Positions 40,801-48,620 of a DNA stretch of 64,000 nucleotides are shown here, one piece after another. Position 1 is the stretch's first letter. Each line of letters opens with the position of its first letter. The notes under the pieces were generated by a model. That model was not told the DNA's origin. It searched no databases and saw only the letters and a list, made by a program, of their open reading frames with translations. Made by a program: the position numbers and the translations under genes. This stretch comes from an uncultured Eubacteriales bacterium (GTDB lineage: Bacteria > Bacillota > Clostridia > Christensenellales > Aristaeellaceae), in assembly GCA_902764875.1 (NCBI GenBank), contig CACWXP010000014.1, positions 22,716-86,715 of the forward strand, read 5' to 3'.

Positions 40801-41772
40801 TTATTTCCTCACTATTTTTCTCAGGTCCTGCCCTTCCAGAGTTAATACAATACAGTTATTTTTGTCTGTCAATCGAGACACAATTCGTTCTGTATACCTG
40901 TCTTGTAGATTTGGAATCGGCAAATTTGTACTTATTATAGTAGAAAGTCCTCGTGCCTGCCGTTCATTAATTAAATGAAATAATTGCTCTACTGTTATAT
41001 TTTGCATCAACGGTTCACTGCCTAGGTCGTCCAACATCAATACAGGGACTTCCAGCAACTCTTTTATACCATTTTCTGCGTCAAAATAGCTTTTTCGCGC
41101 TGTCTGTAAAAAAGTATAGGCACTGACCATTAATACATTGATTCCTCGTTCTATCAATCTTTCAGTCATAGCATTCATCAGGAAAGTTTTCCCGAGCCCA
41201 CTTCCACCAGACAGCAAAATATCACGTTTCTGAACATTTGGATACAGATTAGCCCAGTTTTCGCACTCATTCCGTGCATGTAACGAAAAATCGCGCTGCG
41301 TCAATCCAGATTTTCCAATAATCTCATTCGGAATACAGTCAACATCGAAAGATTCGAAAGTTTGTTTCTGTGCAACCCCAAGTCCTATCTTTTCCCTAAT
41401 CTTCACCTGATACGCATTTTTCAGGCATTCGCAAGGCTCCTTGATCAGTTCACCCGCGTATCCGGTGTCCCGGCACTTTGGGCACCTGTAAACCGGGGCC
41501 AGGTAGTCCTCCGGAAGGCCCGCTTCCAGAAGCATCTGACCGATCTCCCCGTTCAGCTTCTCCATCTTCGCGGTCAGGTCCTCGGCCTTTGCCTCCCCGT
41601 CCAGAATCCGGTGGATCGTCCCGAAGATCAGTTCTTCCCGCTCCGAGGCCTTCTTCTCAATGTCCGGACATTCCCGGCGGATCTTTTCCCGTCGGGCGGC
41701 TTCCTCCCGTTCGTTCCGGGCCCGCTGCGCCTCGTATTCTGCCATCAGTTCGTTCAGCAGATCTTCACGCAT
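40801..41772 (-). CDS. dnaC: DnaC/DnaI-type helicase loader, mosaic base composition
   Basis: 323 residues from ATG 41772 (GGAGG eight bases upstream; ATGs at 41778 and 41793 lie in dnaD). The N-terminal coiled region is followed by a zinc ribbon, CPKCRDTGYAGELIKEPCEC, at about residues 100-120. The AAA+ core has LLSGGSGLGKTFLMNAM (Walker A) and VLMLDDLGSEPL (Walker B), plus the sensor-1-like STNLP. It loads replicative helicase onto DNA. From about 41440 down to 40801 the gene is AT-rich (60-base blocks at about 40% and 42% GC), while 41521-41580 is 58% GC. The zinc ribbon thus sits near a composition break. Confidence 0.9.
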   Translation of the reverse strand: MREDLLNELMAEYEAQRARNEREEAARREKIRRECPDIEKKASEREELIFGTIHRILDGEAKAEDLTAKMEKLNGEIGQMLLEAGLPEDYLAPVYRCPKCRDTGYAGELIKEPCECLKNAYQVKIREKIGLGVAQKQTFESFDVDCIPNEIIGKSGLTQRDFSLHARNECENWANLYPNVQKRDILLSGGSGLGKTFLMNAMTERLIERGINVLMVSAYTFLQTARKSYFDAENGIKELLEVPVLMLDDLGSEPLMQNITVEQLFHLINERQARGLSTIISTNLPIPNLQDRYTERIVSRLTDKNNCIVLTLEGQDLRKIVRK

Positions 41773-43276
41773 GATCATTGCCTCCGTTCTCATTTGCTAC
41801 TTTTTCCTTTTCTGCTTTTATTGCAGCGATCATGCTTTGCATTGCAGCTTCTTGTTCACCAGTATAATCTCTTTGTGGGTACTGCTGGGCCGTCACGCTC
41901 TTTCCGCCCGGTTTTCTCGCCGCCGGCGGGGCTTCCGCCCGTTTTTTCTTTTCTTCCAGCGCTGCCTCAGGCGTCGTGATTCCCTTTCCGGCCCAGTCCA
42001 TCAGCACTTTGTCCATGTAGGCAATCGGCCGTTTCGCCTCGAAAGCTTCGTCTGCGGCCAGGGTAATCATCTCCCGGCTGAAGCCCATCCCGCTTTCCCA
42101 TTTGTCCAGCATCGCCAGGGTCTTCTGTCCGACGTCCGTGTCCCGCCCGGCCCATTTCTGCCGCAGCGTCTTCAGGAACTCTTCCTTTCCGTGGAAAGCC
42201 GCGATGTGCTCCCGGATCTGTTTTTCGTCCGTGAATCCCCGTTCCTGCCAGCTGTCCAGCAGTTTCACAACGCTGTCGAAGTGCTTCTGCTTCGCCGCGC
42301 ATTCCTTCGCCGCCAGCAGGATCACTTCCTTCGGGTAAATCTCCGCAAGCCGGGCATACTGCTTCTGCTGGGCCGGCGTGGCCGCGCCGTACTGTCCGAC
42401 CTCCTTCAGAACTTCCTTCAGGTTTCTGCGCTTCGTCTCCGCGGCGTCCAGGTCTTCTTTCCCAAGTTCCCTTCCGTCCCCGGCGTCCTGCCGCGCCCCG
42501 TCCAGAATGGCGTCCACCAGCGCCAGGCTCGGCGTACTTGTTCCTGTCCGGTCGCAGGCGTCCTCAATGGCCGCCTGCGTGAAATGCCATTCCTCCGTCC
42601 ATTTCCGGTATAAGGCCAGGTTCGCGTCGGAGGGATTGAAGCGCATGCCGAGTTTGCGCAGCACTTTGCGCAGGCCGGAGGTCATCGCCTCGTCCCGGCC
42701 CAGCACCTGCTCCGCGTCCTCCGCGCTGTAGGCTTCTTCTTCGGAAAGGCGGATCGCCAGTTTTTCGGCGTCCTTGATCTTAAAGCTTTTTCCCCGGGTC
42801 CGCGCCATGTATTTCAGAAGCATGATGACCGTTTCCGTGCTCAGTCCCATGTCTTCCTTCCATTCATAGCACGCCGCGATCTCGCTGCCGTGGAAATCCC
42901 GTTCGCCCTCAAAAGCGTTTTCAATATCCCGGCTGAAGCGGGCATATTCCGGCTCCGGCCCCTCCGCGCCGGCGGAAAGGTTCATTTGTTTGATATTGAT
43001 GTACTGCCAGCTCGGCGGGTTGTCGCTGATCCGGCGCACCAGGCGCTGACGCTCCCAGTAGCGGAAAGCCGCCAGGATCACGTCCTCCGCCAGGTTCAGC
43101 TCCCGGCTCATGGCCGCAATGTCCATTTCCTTTTTCGGGTGATAGCAGCAAAGCAGGCCGTAGAGGTAAACTTTGACATAGTCGCCCTTCGCGCCGGCGA
43201 GGTATTCCAGGATAAACTGGTTTTCCACCGGCGTCACGTCAAACATTGCGTATCGTTCATCAAAGGCGAAAGTCAT
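41765..43276 (-). CDS. dnaD: DnaD-domain replication protein
   Basis: 503 residues, longer than B. subtilis DnaD. The N-terminal winged-helix part (about 1-100) has EMDIAAMSRELNLAEDVILAAFRYWERQRLV; a helical DnaB2/DnaD domain follows, with ACYEWKEDMGLSTETVIMLLKYM; several further helical repeats follow (for example ITLAADEAFEAKRPIAYMDKVLMDW). It probably remodels origin DNA for the loader encoded next, which it overlaps by eight bases. The last 110 bases (41776-41885) are AT-rich like the 3' part of dnaC. Confidence 0.87.
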   Translation of the reverse strand: MTFAFDERYAMFDVTPVENQFILEYLAGAKGDYVKVYLYGLLCCYHPKKEMDIAAMSRELNLAEDVILAAFRYWERQRLVRRISDNPPSWQYINIKQMNLSAGAEGPEPEYARFSRDIENAFEGERDFHGSEIAACYEWKEDMGLSTETVIMLLKYMARTRGKSFKIKDAEKLAIRLSEEEAYSAEDAEQVLGRDEAMTSGLRKVLRKLGMRFNPSDANLALYRKWTEEWHFTQAAIEDACDRTGTSTPSLALVDAILDGARQDAGDGRELGKEDLDAAETKRRNLKEVLKEVGQYGAATPAQQKQYARLAEIYPKEVILLAAKECAAKQKHFDSVVKLLDSWQERGFTDEKQIREHIAAFHGKEEFLKTLRQKWAGRDTDVGQKTLAMLDKWESGMGFSREMITLAADEAFEAKRPIAYMDKVLMDWAGKGITTPEAALEEKKKRAEAPPAARKPGGKSVTAQQYPQRDYTGEQEAAMQSMIAAIKAEKEKVANENGGNDHA

Positions 43277-43296
43277 GGTTTCCTCTGTTCCTCCCG

Positions 43297-44679
43297 TCAG
43301 TCCGGATGATCCTCCAGAATAGCCGTCGCGGCCTTCTTGCCCGCGCCCATGGCCAGGATCACCGTTGCGGCGCCGGTCACGGCGTCTCCGCCCGCGTATA
43401 CGTTCTTTTTGCCTGTCCGCCCGTTCTCGTCCGTCTCGATGCCGCCCTTCGCGTTCACGGGCAGGTCCGGCGTCGTTTTCTTGATCAGGGGGTTCGGGCT
43501 GTTGCCGATGGCGACGATCACCGTTTCAACCGGCAGTTCAAATTCGCTCCCGGCTACCGGCACCGGCCGTCTGCGGCCCCGCTCGTCCGGCTCGTCCAGC
43601 TGCATTTCGATGCACTTCATGGCCTTCACGAAGCCGGTTTCATCGCCTTCGATGGCCGTCGGCGCCGTCAGCATCCGGAAGATGATGCCTTCCTCTTTGG
43701 CGTGGTGCACTTCCTCCGCCCGGGCCGGCATTTCCTGTTCGCTCCGGCGGTAAACAATCGTCACCTCCGCGCCCAGCCGCTTGGCGCATCGGGCCGCGTC
43801 CATGGCCACGTTGCCGCCGCCGATGACAGCGACGCGCTGACCGATCTTGACGGGCGTGTCGTGTTCCGGGAAGGTGTAGGCTTTCATCAGGTTCAGCCGG
43901 GTCAGGAACTCGTTGGCGGAATACACGCCGCAGAGGTTCTCCCCGGGGATCTTCTGGAAGTTGGGCAATCCCGCGCCGCTGCCGATGAACACGGCGTCGT
44001 TGCCTTCCGCCAGCAGTTCGTCCACCGTCAGGGCTTTGCCGGCCACCGCGTTGGTGATGATCTTCACGCCCATCTGCTTCAGCGTTTCAATCTCCCGGGC
44101 CACCAAAGCCTTCGGAAGCCGGAATTCCGGAATCCCGTACATCAGCACGCCGCCGGCGGTGTGCAGCGCTTCGTAAATCGTTACGTCCCATCCGGCCTTC
44201 GCCAGTTCCCCGGCGCAGGTCAGTCCCGCGGGGCCGCTGCCGATCACGGCAGCCTTCTTTCCGCAGGGGGCTTTCTTTTCGCTGCTGGCTGCGCCTTCGG
44301 CCATGGCGGTGTCCGCCGCGAAGCGTTCCAGCCGCCCGATGGCGACGGGTTCGCCCTTGATCCCGCGCACGCACTTGCTTTCGCACTGGCTTTCCTGCGG
44401 GCAAACCCGGCCGCAGATGGCCGGCAGGGCGTTCTGGCTGCGGATCACGGCATAGGCGCCCACCGGGTCGCCTTCCCTAATTTTCGCGATGAAGTCCGGA
44501 ATCGGGACGTTCACCGGGCATCCGGTCACGCAGGGGCTGTTTTTGCAGCGGAGGCAGCGATCCGCTTCCTCCATGGCGATCTCCCGGGTATAGCCGAGAG
44601 CGACCTCTTTGAAGTTGGTGGCCCGCACTGCGGGCTCCTGTTCGGGCATGGGATTCTTCACAAGCGACATGTTCGGCAT
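43297..44679 (-). CDS. nfnB: NADPH-dependent oxidoreductase, large subunit of NfnAB (GltD-like)
   Basis: 460 residues. The N-terminal domain holds two four-Cys sets, CLRCKNSPCVTGCPV and CGRVCPQESQCESKC, for Fe-S clusters; AVIGSGPAGLTCAGELAKAG is the FAD loop and AVIGGGNVAMDAARC the NADPH loop. In NfnAB-type enzymes it couples ferredoxin and NADH to NADPH. The alternative is a stand-alone GltA-like subunit of glutamate synthase, but no large subunit is adjacent. It is four bases from nfnA. Confidence 0.87.
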   Translation of the reverse strand: MPNMSLVKNPMPEQEPAVRATNFKEVALGYTREIAMEEADRCLRCKNSPCVTGCPVNVPIPDFIAKIREGDPVGAYAVIRSQNALPAICGRVCPQESQCESKCVRGIKGEPVAIGRLERFAADTAMAEGAASSEKKAPCGKKAAVIGSGPAGLTCAGELAKAGWDVTIYEALHTAGGVLMYGIPEFRLPKALVAREIETLKQMGVKIITNAVAGKALTVDELLAEGNDAVFIGSGAGLPNFQKIPGENLCGVYSANEFLTRLNLMKAYTFPEHDTPVKIGQRVAVIGGGNVAMDAARCAKRLGAEVTIVYRRSEQEMPARAEEVHHAKEEGIIFRMLTAPTAIEGDETGFVKAMKCIEMQLDEPDERGRRRPVPVAGSEFELPVETVIVAIGNSPNPLIKKTTPDLPVNAKGGIETDENGRTGKKNVYAGGDAVTGAATVILAMGAGKKAATAILEDHPD

Positions 44680-44682
44680 TTT

Positions 44683-45525
44683 TTATCTCGCCTCCCCGGT
44701 CAGTCTGCAGATATGCTTTTCTTTGGCCTTCGCCTCTTCCGGGCGGAACATCCGGCCCCGGGCCATGGCCTCGTCAAAGTCCACCAGGTGTCCGTCGAAG
44801 TCCGGTCCGTCCACGCAGGCAAACTTCGTTTCCCCGCCGACGGTCAGCCGGCATCCGCCGCACATCCCCGTTCCGTCGATCATGATCGGGTTCATGCTCA
44901 CGATCGTTTTGATCTTCAGCGGCCGCGTCATCTCGCTCACGGCCTTCATCATCGGCAGGGGGCCGATGGCGATCACGGTGTCGTATGCCCGCCCGGCCGC
45001 AAGCTGTTTTTCCAGTGCCTGGGTCACGAAGCCCTTGTTGCCGTTGCTGCCGTCGTCCGTCATGATGATCAGGTTCGTGCAGGCGTTCTCAAGCTCGTCC
45101 TTCAGGATAATCAGGTGTTCGTTCCGGAAGCCGACGATCAGGTCCACTTCGGCGCCGGCTTCGTGCAGCGCCTTGGCCTGGGGATAGGCGATCGCCACGC
45201 CCAGGCCGCCGCCGATCACGGCCGCCCGCTGGATGCCCTCGGTTTCGCTGGGCTCGCCCAGGGGCCCCACGAAATCCAGCAGCGCGTCGCCCTCGTTGAG
45301 GGTGTTCAGCTTTTCCGTCGTATAGCCGACCCGCTGGAAGATGATGGTCACGGTGCCCTTCTCCCGGTCGTATCCGGCGATCGTCAGCGGAACCCGTTCA
45401 CCTTCCTCGTCAATGCGGAAAATGATAAACTGGCCGGGCTTGGCCTTCCGGGCCACCAGCGGCGCTTCCACGTCCATCAGCGTGGTGGTTTCGTTCAGTT
45501 CTTCCTTTCGAACAATGGGATACAC
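44683..45525 (-). CDS. nfnA: NfnA / sulfide dehydrogenase small subunit (FAD/NAD and 2Fe-2S)
   Basis: 280 residues from GTG 45525 with GGAGGG upstream. It has a ferredoxin-reductase fold (PLTIAGYDREKGTVTIIFQ FAD site, AAVIGGGLGVAIAYPQAKAL NAD site). The C-terminal cysteines in DGTGMCGGCRLTVGGETKFACVDGP (C, C, C) bind a 2Fe-2S cluster, as in PyrK/NfnA. With nfnB it is a candidate NADH-dependent ferredoxin:NADP oxidoreductase; the pair is called SudBA in sulfur reducers. Confidence 0.88.
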   Translation of the reverse strand: MYPIVRKEELNETTTLMDVEAPLVARKAKPGQFIIFRIDEEGERVPLTIAGYDREKGTVTIIFQRVGYTTEKLNTLNEGDALLDFVGPLGEPSETEGIQRAAVIGGGLGVAIAYPQAKALHEAGAEVDLIVGFRNEHLIILKDELENACTNLIIMTDDGSNGNKGFVTQALEKQLAAGRAYDTVIAIGPLPMMKAVSEMTRPLKIKTIVSMNPIMIDGTGMCGGCRLTVGGETKFACVDGPDFDGHLVDFDEAMARGRMFRPEEAKAKEKHICRLTGEAR

Positions 45526-45559
45526 GTCCGATCCCTCCTGCTTTCTTCAGAATAGGTCT

Positions 45560-45588
45560 ATTTTACTCTTTTCCGGCCCTTTAGGCAA
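45560..45588 (-). promoter_or_regulatory. Promoter of the nfnA-nfnB-dnaD-dnaC operon
   Basis: TTGCCT (45583-45588), 17-base spacer, TAAAAT (45560-45565) on the minus strand, divergent from fba. Confidence 0.75.
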
Positions 45589-45644
45589 CTGCTTCCCTGT
45601 CTTCTTTAGATTTTATTTCTCTTCCCTTTTCCCGGCCAATGTGT

Positions 45645-45650
45645 TATACT
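45645..45650 (+). promoter_or_regulatory. -10 element of fba
   Basis: TATACT at 45645-45650 with no clear -35; the ATG follows 31 bases later with AAAGGAGG between. Confidence 0.5.
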
Positions 45651-45680
45651 GTCTGTACTTTGTTAAAGGAGGTCTGTCCT

Positions 45681-46619
45681 ATGCCACTCGTAACAACAAC
45701 CGAAATGTTTAAAAAGGCCTATGACGGCGGATACGCGGTCGGCGCGTTCAACGTCAACAACATGGAAATCATCCAGGGCATCACCGAAGCCGCCGGCGAG
45801 CTGAAGGCTCCCGTCATCCTGCAGGTGTCCAAGGGCGCCCGCGCCTATGCCAACCACACCTATCTGGTCAAGCTGGTGGAAGCGGCTGTACAGCTGAACC
45901 CCGAAATCCCGATCTGCCTGCATCTGGACCATGGCGACACTTTCGAGCTGTGCAAGAGCTGCATCGACGGCGGCTTCACCTCCGTCATGATCGACGCATC
46001 CTCCAAGCCCTTCGAAGAGAACATCGCCCTCACCCGTCAGGTCGTTGAATACGCCCATGATCACGGCGTCGTGGTCGAGGCCGAACTCGGAACCCTGGCC
46101 GGCGTGGAAGACGAAGTGTCCGTCGAGGCCGACAAAGCCATGTACACCCATCCCGAAGAAGTGGTCGAGTTCGCGACCCGCACCGGCTGCGACTCCCTGG
46201 CCATCGCCATCGGCACCAGCCACGGCGCCTACAAGTTCAAGCCCGGCACCAAGCCCCAGCTCCGGTTCGACGTGCTGGAAGAGTGCTCCAAGCAGCTGCC
46301 CGGCTTCCCGATCGTTCTGCACGGCTCTTCCTCCGTTCCGCAGGAATTCGTGAAGATCATCAATGAAAACGGCGGCAACATGCCCGGCGCCATCGGCATT
46401 CCGGAAGAGCAGCTCCGTCAGGCGGCCCGCAGCGCGGTCTGCAAGATCAATATCGACTCCGATATCCGTCTGGCCATGACTGCTGTCATCCGCAAGTACT
46501 TCAACGATCATCCGGATCATTTCGATCCCCGCCAGTATCTCAAGCCCGCCCGTCAGGCGGTCCATGACATGGTGGCGCACAAGATCGTCAACGTGCTCGG
46601 CTGCGACGGCAAAGCCTGA
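45681..46619 (+). CDS. fba: Class II fructose-bisphosphate aldolase
   Basis: 312 residues from ATG 45681 after AAAGGAGG. It cleaves fructose-1,6-bisphosphate in glycolysis. CLHLDHGDTFELCKSCI holds the Zn-binding His and catalytic Asp region; GTSHGAYKFKPGTKP and LHGSSSVPQEFV are phosphate/substrate loops; INIDSDIRLAMT is the K+ and phosphate site. Monocistronic with a strong terminator. Confidence 0.95.
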   Translation: MPLVTTTEMFKKAYDGGYAVGAFNVNNMEIIQGITEAAGELKAPVILQVSKGARAYANHTYLVKLVEAAVQLNPEIPICLHLDHGDTFELCKSCIDGGFTSVMIDASSKPFEENIALTRQVVEYAHDHGVVVEAELGTLAGVEDEVSVEADKAMYTHPEEVVEFATRTGCDSLAIAIGTSHGAYKFKPGTKPQLRFDVLEECSKQLPGFPIVLHGSSSVPQEFVKIINENGGNMPGAIGIPEEQLRQAARSAVCKINIDSDIRLAMTAVIRKYFNDHPDHFDPRQYLKPARQAVHDMVAHKIVNVLGCDGKA

Positions 46620-46638
46620 TCGATCCCCCAAAACATCA

Positions 46639-46671
46639 GCGCACCGGAGAATCTTCTCCGGTGCGTTTTTC
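46639..46671 (+). terminator. fba terminator
   Basis: GCACCGGAGAA and TTCTCCGGTGC form a long stem around two bases, followed by TTTTT. Confidence 0.9.
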
Positions 46672-46776
46672 TATCTGATCATCCTTAATCCGCCCCGGTT
46701 GCGCGGCGTTTCCGTCCCGGGGTCGCATATCGTCATTCTCCGCCCGTACTGTGAACAGTCCGGGGCTCGCGTATTG

Positions 46777-48501
46777 TCATTCACCACTTGGACTGTAAAT
46801 CTTCTGGGGCTTCGGGTTATAAGTATCCTTGAACAGGAATTCCCGGTTCGTCAGAATGCCGTCCACATAGGTCATCCGGTAGCTGTCCACAATGCAGCCG
46901 TCCTTGGCGTTTTGCTCCAGTTCCTTGTCGTTCACGTAAACCGGTTCCATAATGCTCGGCAGCGTCTCCACAACCTGGGTTTCCAGTGTATACTTCACGT
47001 TCCCGAGGTCCGTCCCGTAGATGCAGACCTTCGTCATCAGGCGGTTCTTGTTGTCCGGGTCCGTCAGCACTTCCGCCGTGATGTAGATCGGTTCCTCCGT
47101 GTTGTTTTTAAACTGCAGGTCGATCTGCTTGCCGCCCATGTAAACCGTCGCGTCCATCCCGTATTCGGAATAGGATACGCTGTCGGAATGAGGTCTGCGG
47201 GAAACGATCTCCAGCCCGGCGCATACCGCCGCCTGGTAAACCGTCGTGCTGGCCTGGCAGGCGCCGCCGCCGATGCCTTCCACGTGTTCGTCGTTGATGT
47301 ACTCGATCGCCGGATAGAATCCGTTCTCCATCGTCCGGGGACCCACCGTCTTGTTGAAGCTGAAGGTTTTCCCGGGCTGAATCACCGTTCCGCTGATCAG
47401 CTGGAAGCAGCGGCGGATGTTGTTGTTCCGGTTCTCGGTGGAGTGCTTGTCGATGGGCGTGGTGGCCATGGCCCGCAGGGCGTAGTGCTTCTCCAGCTCC
47501 GCCACCGTTTTCCCCGGTTGAATCACTTCCGGCACCAGCTCCAGCGATCCGCTCTGCATCGTGCTCACCATCTGGTAAAGCTGCTGCTTCAGCGGTTCAA
47601 TGTCCAGGTTCAGGCCCGTCTGCTCCTCGCTGAAAAGGAAGGGATAGGCCCGTGTGGTGTCAAAGGTCAGCACCTGGGCGTCCACCGCCGGCTTGTCAAT
47701 CTGCAGCTTCAGGCTCGTCAGCAGCGTGTCGATCTGACTGGTGTCGCTGCTGGGTTTCGCCGTGTAGGCCTGATAGGGCTTCTTTTCCAGCGCTTCCATC
47801 TGGGCATAGCGTTCCGCCTCGGTGCCGGTGTGTCCCTGCGCCCACGCCTCGTTCATCAGCGCGTTCAGTTCGTTCTGGTCCACGTTCATGTTCAGCAGTT
47901 CGCTGTTCACCGTCGCGACCCGTTCGCCCTCATAGGTCAGCTGTACCGACCACGCGTCGTGCCGCTGATTGATCAGGCTCTGAACCGAGTTCATCGCCTG
48001 CTCCGGCGTCATGCCGCTCAGGTCGATCCCGTCCACGTAAACCCCCGGGCAGTACAGGTTGTTGTAGGGCACGACCTTGTCGCTGATCTTCTGCTTCTCG
48101 GCCATGTCTTTGGAAATCTGAATGCCCGCGTAGGCGCCGCCGCCGATCACGCCGATCACCAGCAGCGCGATCAGGATTCCGAGCCAGGTCTTCCGCTTTT
48201 TCTTCGGCGGCTCCTGCATCGCAGGCATCCCGAATCCCCGCTGTCCGCCGCCGTTCTGGGGCATAGCATAATATGCCGACTGCCTGCCCGTCTGCTGGGG
48301 AACGCCCTGTCCGTTATAGGGCACGCCGCCCGGCTGGCCGGGATTTCTGCCCCGGACGGGCGGCTGCTGTCCCGTCTGCTGGGGAACATATCCCCGGAAG
48401 TTTCCGTTGGAGGAAGTATTGTACATCTGTTCCGCGGCGTTTGTAACCCGCTGCGGTGTTTCCGGTGCGCGGCCGGAACGGCGGTTATTCTTCTGTGTCA
48501 T
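46777..48501 (-). CDS. VanW-family wall-associated protein with disordered N-terminus
   Basis: 574 residues from ATG 48501. Residues about 1-100 are a cytoplasmic Gln/Gly/Pro-rich region; about 105-130 are one membrane helix (WLGILIALLVIGVIGGGAYAG). A PG-binding_4 domain follows (VDGIDLSGMTPEQAMNSV), then a VanW domain with PRTMENGFYPAIEYIND, GIGGGACQASTTVYQAAV and RRPHSDSVSYSEYGMDA, ending in a G5-like strand region. VanW occurs in vancomycin resistance clusters but is widespread in Clostridia without them; there are no van genes here. It follows ftsH across a repeat-bearing spacer. Confidence 0.86.
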   Translation of the reverse strand: MTQKNNRRSGRAPETPQRVTNAAEQMYNTSSNGNFRGYVPQQTGQQPPVRGRNPGQPGGVPYNGQGVPQQTGRQSAYYAMPQNGGGQRGFGMPAMQEPPKKKRKTWLGILIALLVIGVIGGGAYAGIQISKDMAEKQKISDKVVPYNNLYCPGVYVDGIDLSGMTPEQAMNSVQSLINQRHDAWSVQLTYEGERVATVNSELLNMNVDQNELNALMNEAWAQGHTGTEAERYAQMEALEKKPYQAYTAKPSSDTSQIDTLLTSLKLQIDKPAVDAQVLTFDTTRAYPFLFSEEQTGLNLDIEPLKQQLYQMVSTMQSGSLELVPEVIQPGKTVAELEKHYALRAMATTPIDKHSTENRNNNIRRCFQLISGTVIQPGKTFSFNKTVGPRTMENGFYPAIEYINDEHVEGIGGGACQASTTVYQAAVCAGLEIVSRRPHSDSVSYSEYGMDATVYMGGKQIDLQFKNNTEEPIYITAEVLTDPDNKNRLMTKVCIYGTDLGNVKYTLETQVVETLPSIMEPVYVNDKELEQNAKDGCIVDSYRMTYVDGILTNREFLFKDTYNPKPQKIYSPSGE

Positions 48502-48579
48502 TCCGGCCACCTGCCTATTGAAATCAAATTACTCACTTTATATGTCTCAAATCCTTTAACTTCAAACCTGAAACCCAAA

Positions 48580-48613
48580 CCACTATTCACTATCCACTAT
48601 TCACTATCCACTA
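48580..48613. repeat. 14-bp tandem repeat (ACTATTCACTATCC), about 2.4 copies
   Basis: Two full 14-base units ACTATTCACTATCC and a partial one lie between ftsH and vanW. A degenerate relative is at 36681-36714. Both are AT-rich and intergenic. Confidence 0.7.
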
Positions 48614-48620
48614 AAAAACC

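Noticed and set aside
39298-40845. 515-codon plus-strand frame
   Set aside because: Antisense to yicC and the ArsC-like gene; shadow of GC-rich coding.
43246-45555. 769-codon open frame on the plus strand
   Set aside because: Fully antisense to nfnA-nfnB, which have clear cofactor motifs; high GC gives long empty antisense frames. No recognisable domain.
46777-48501. Vancomycin resistance gene
   Set aside because: The VanW domain alone is common in Clostridia; there is no vanA/B ligase, vanH or vanX here.
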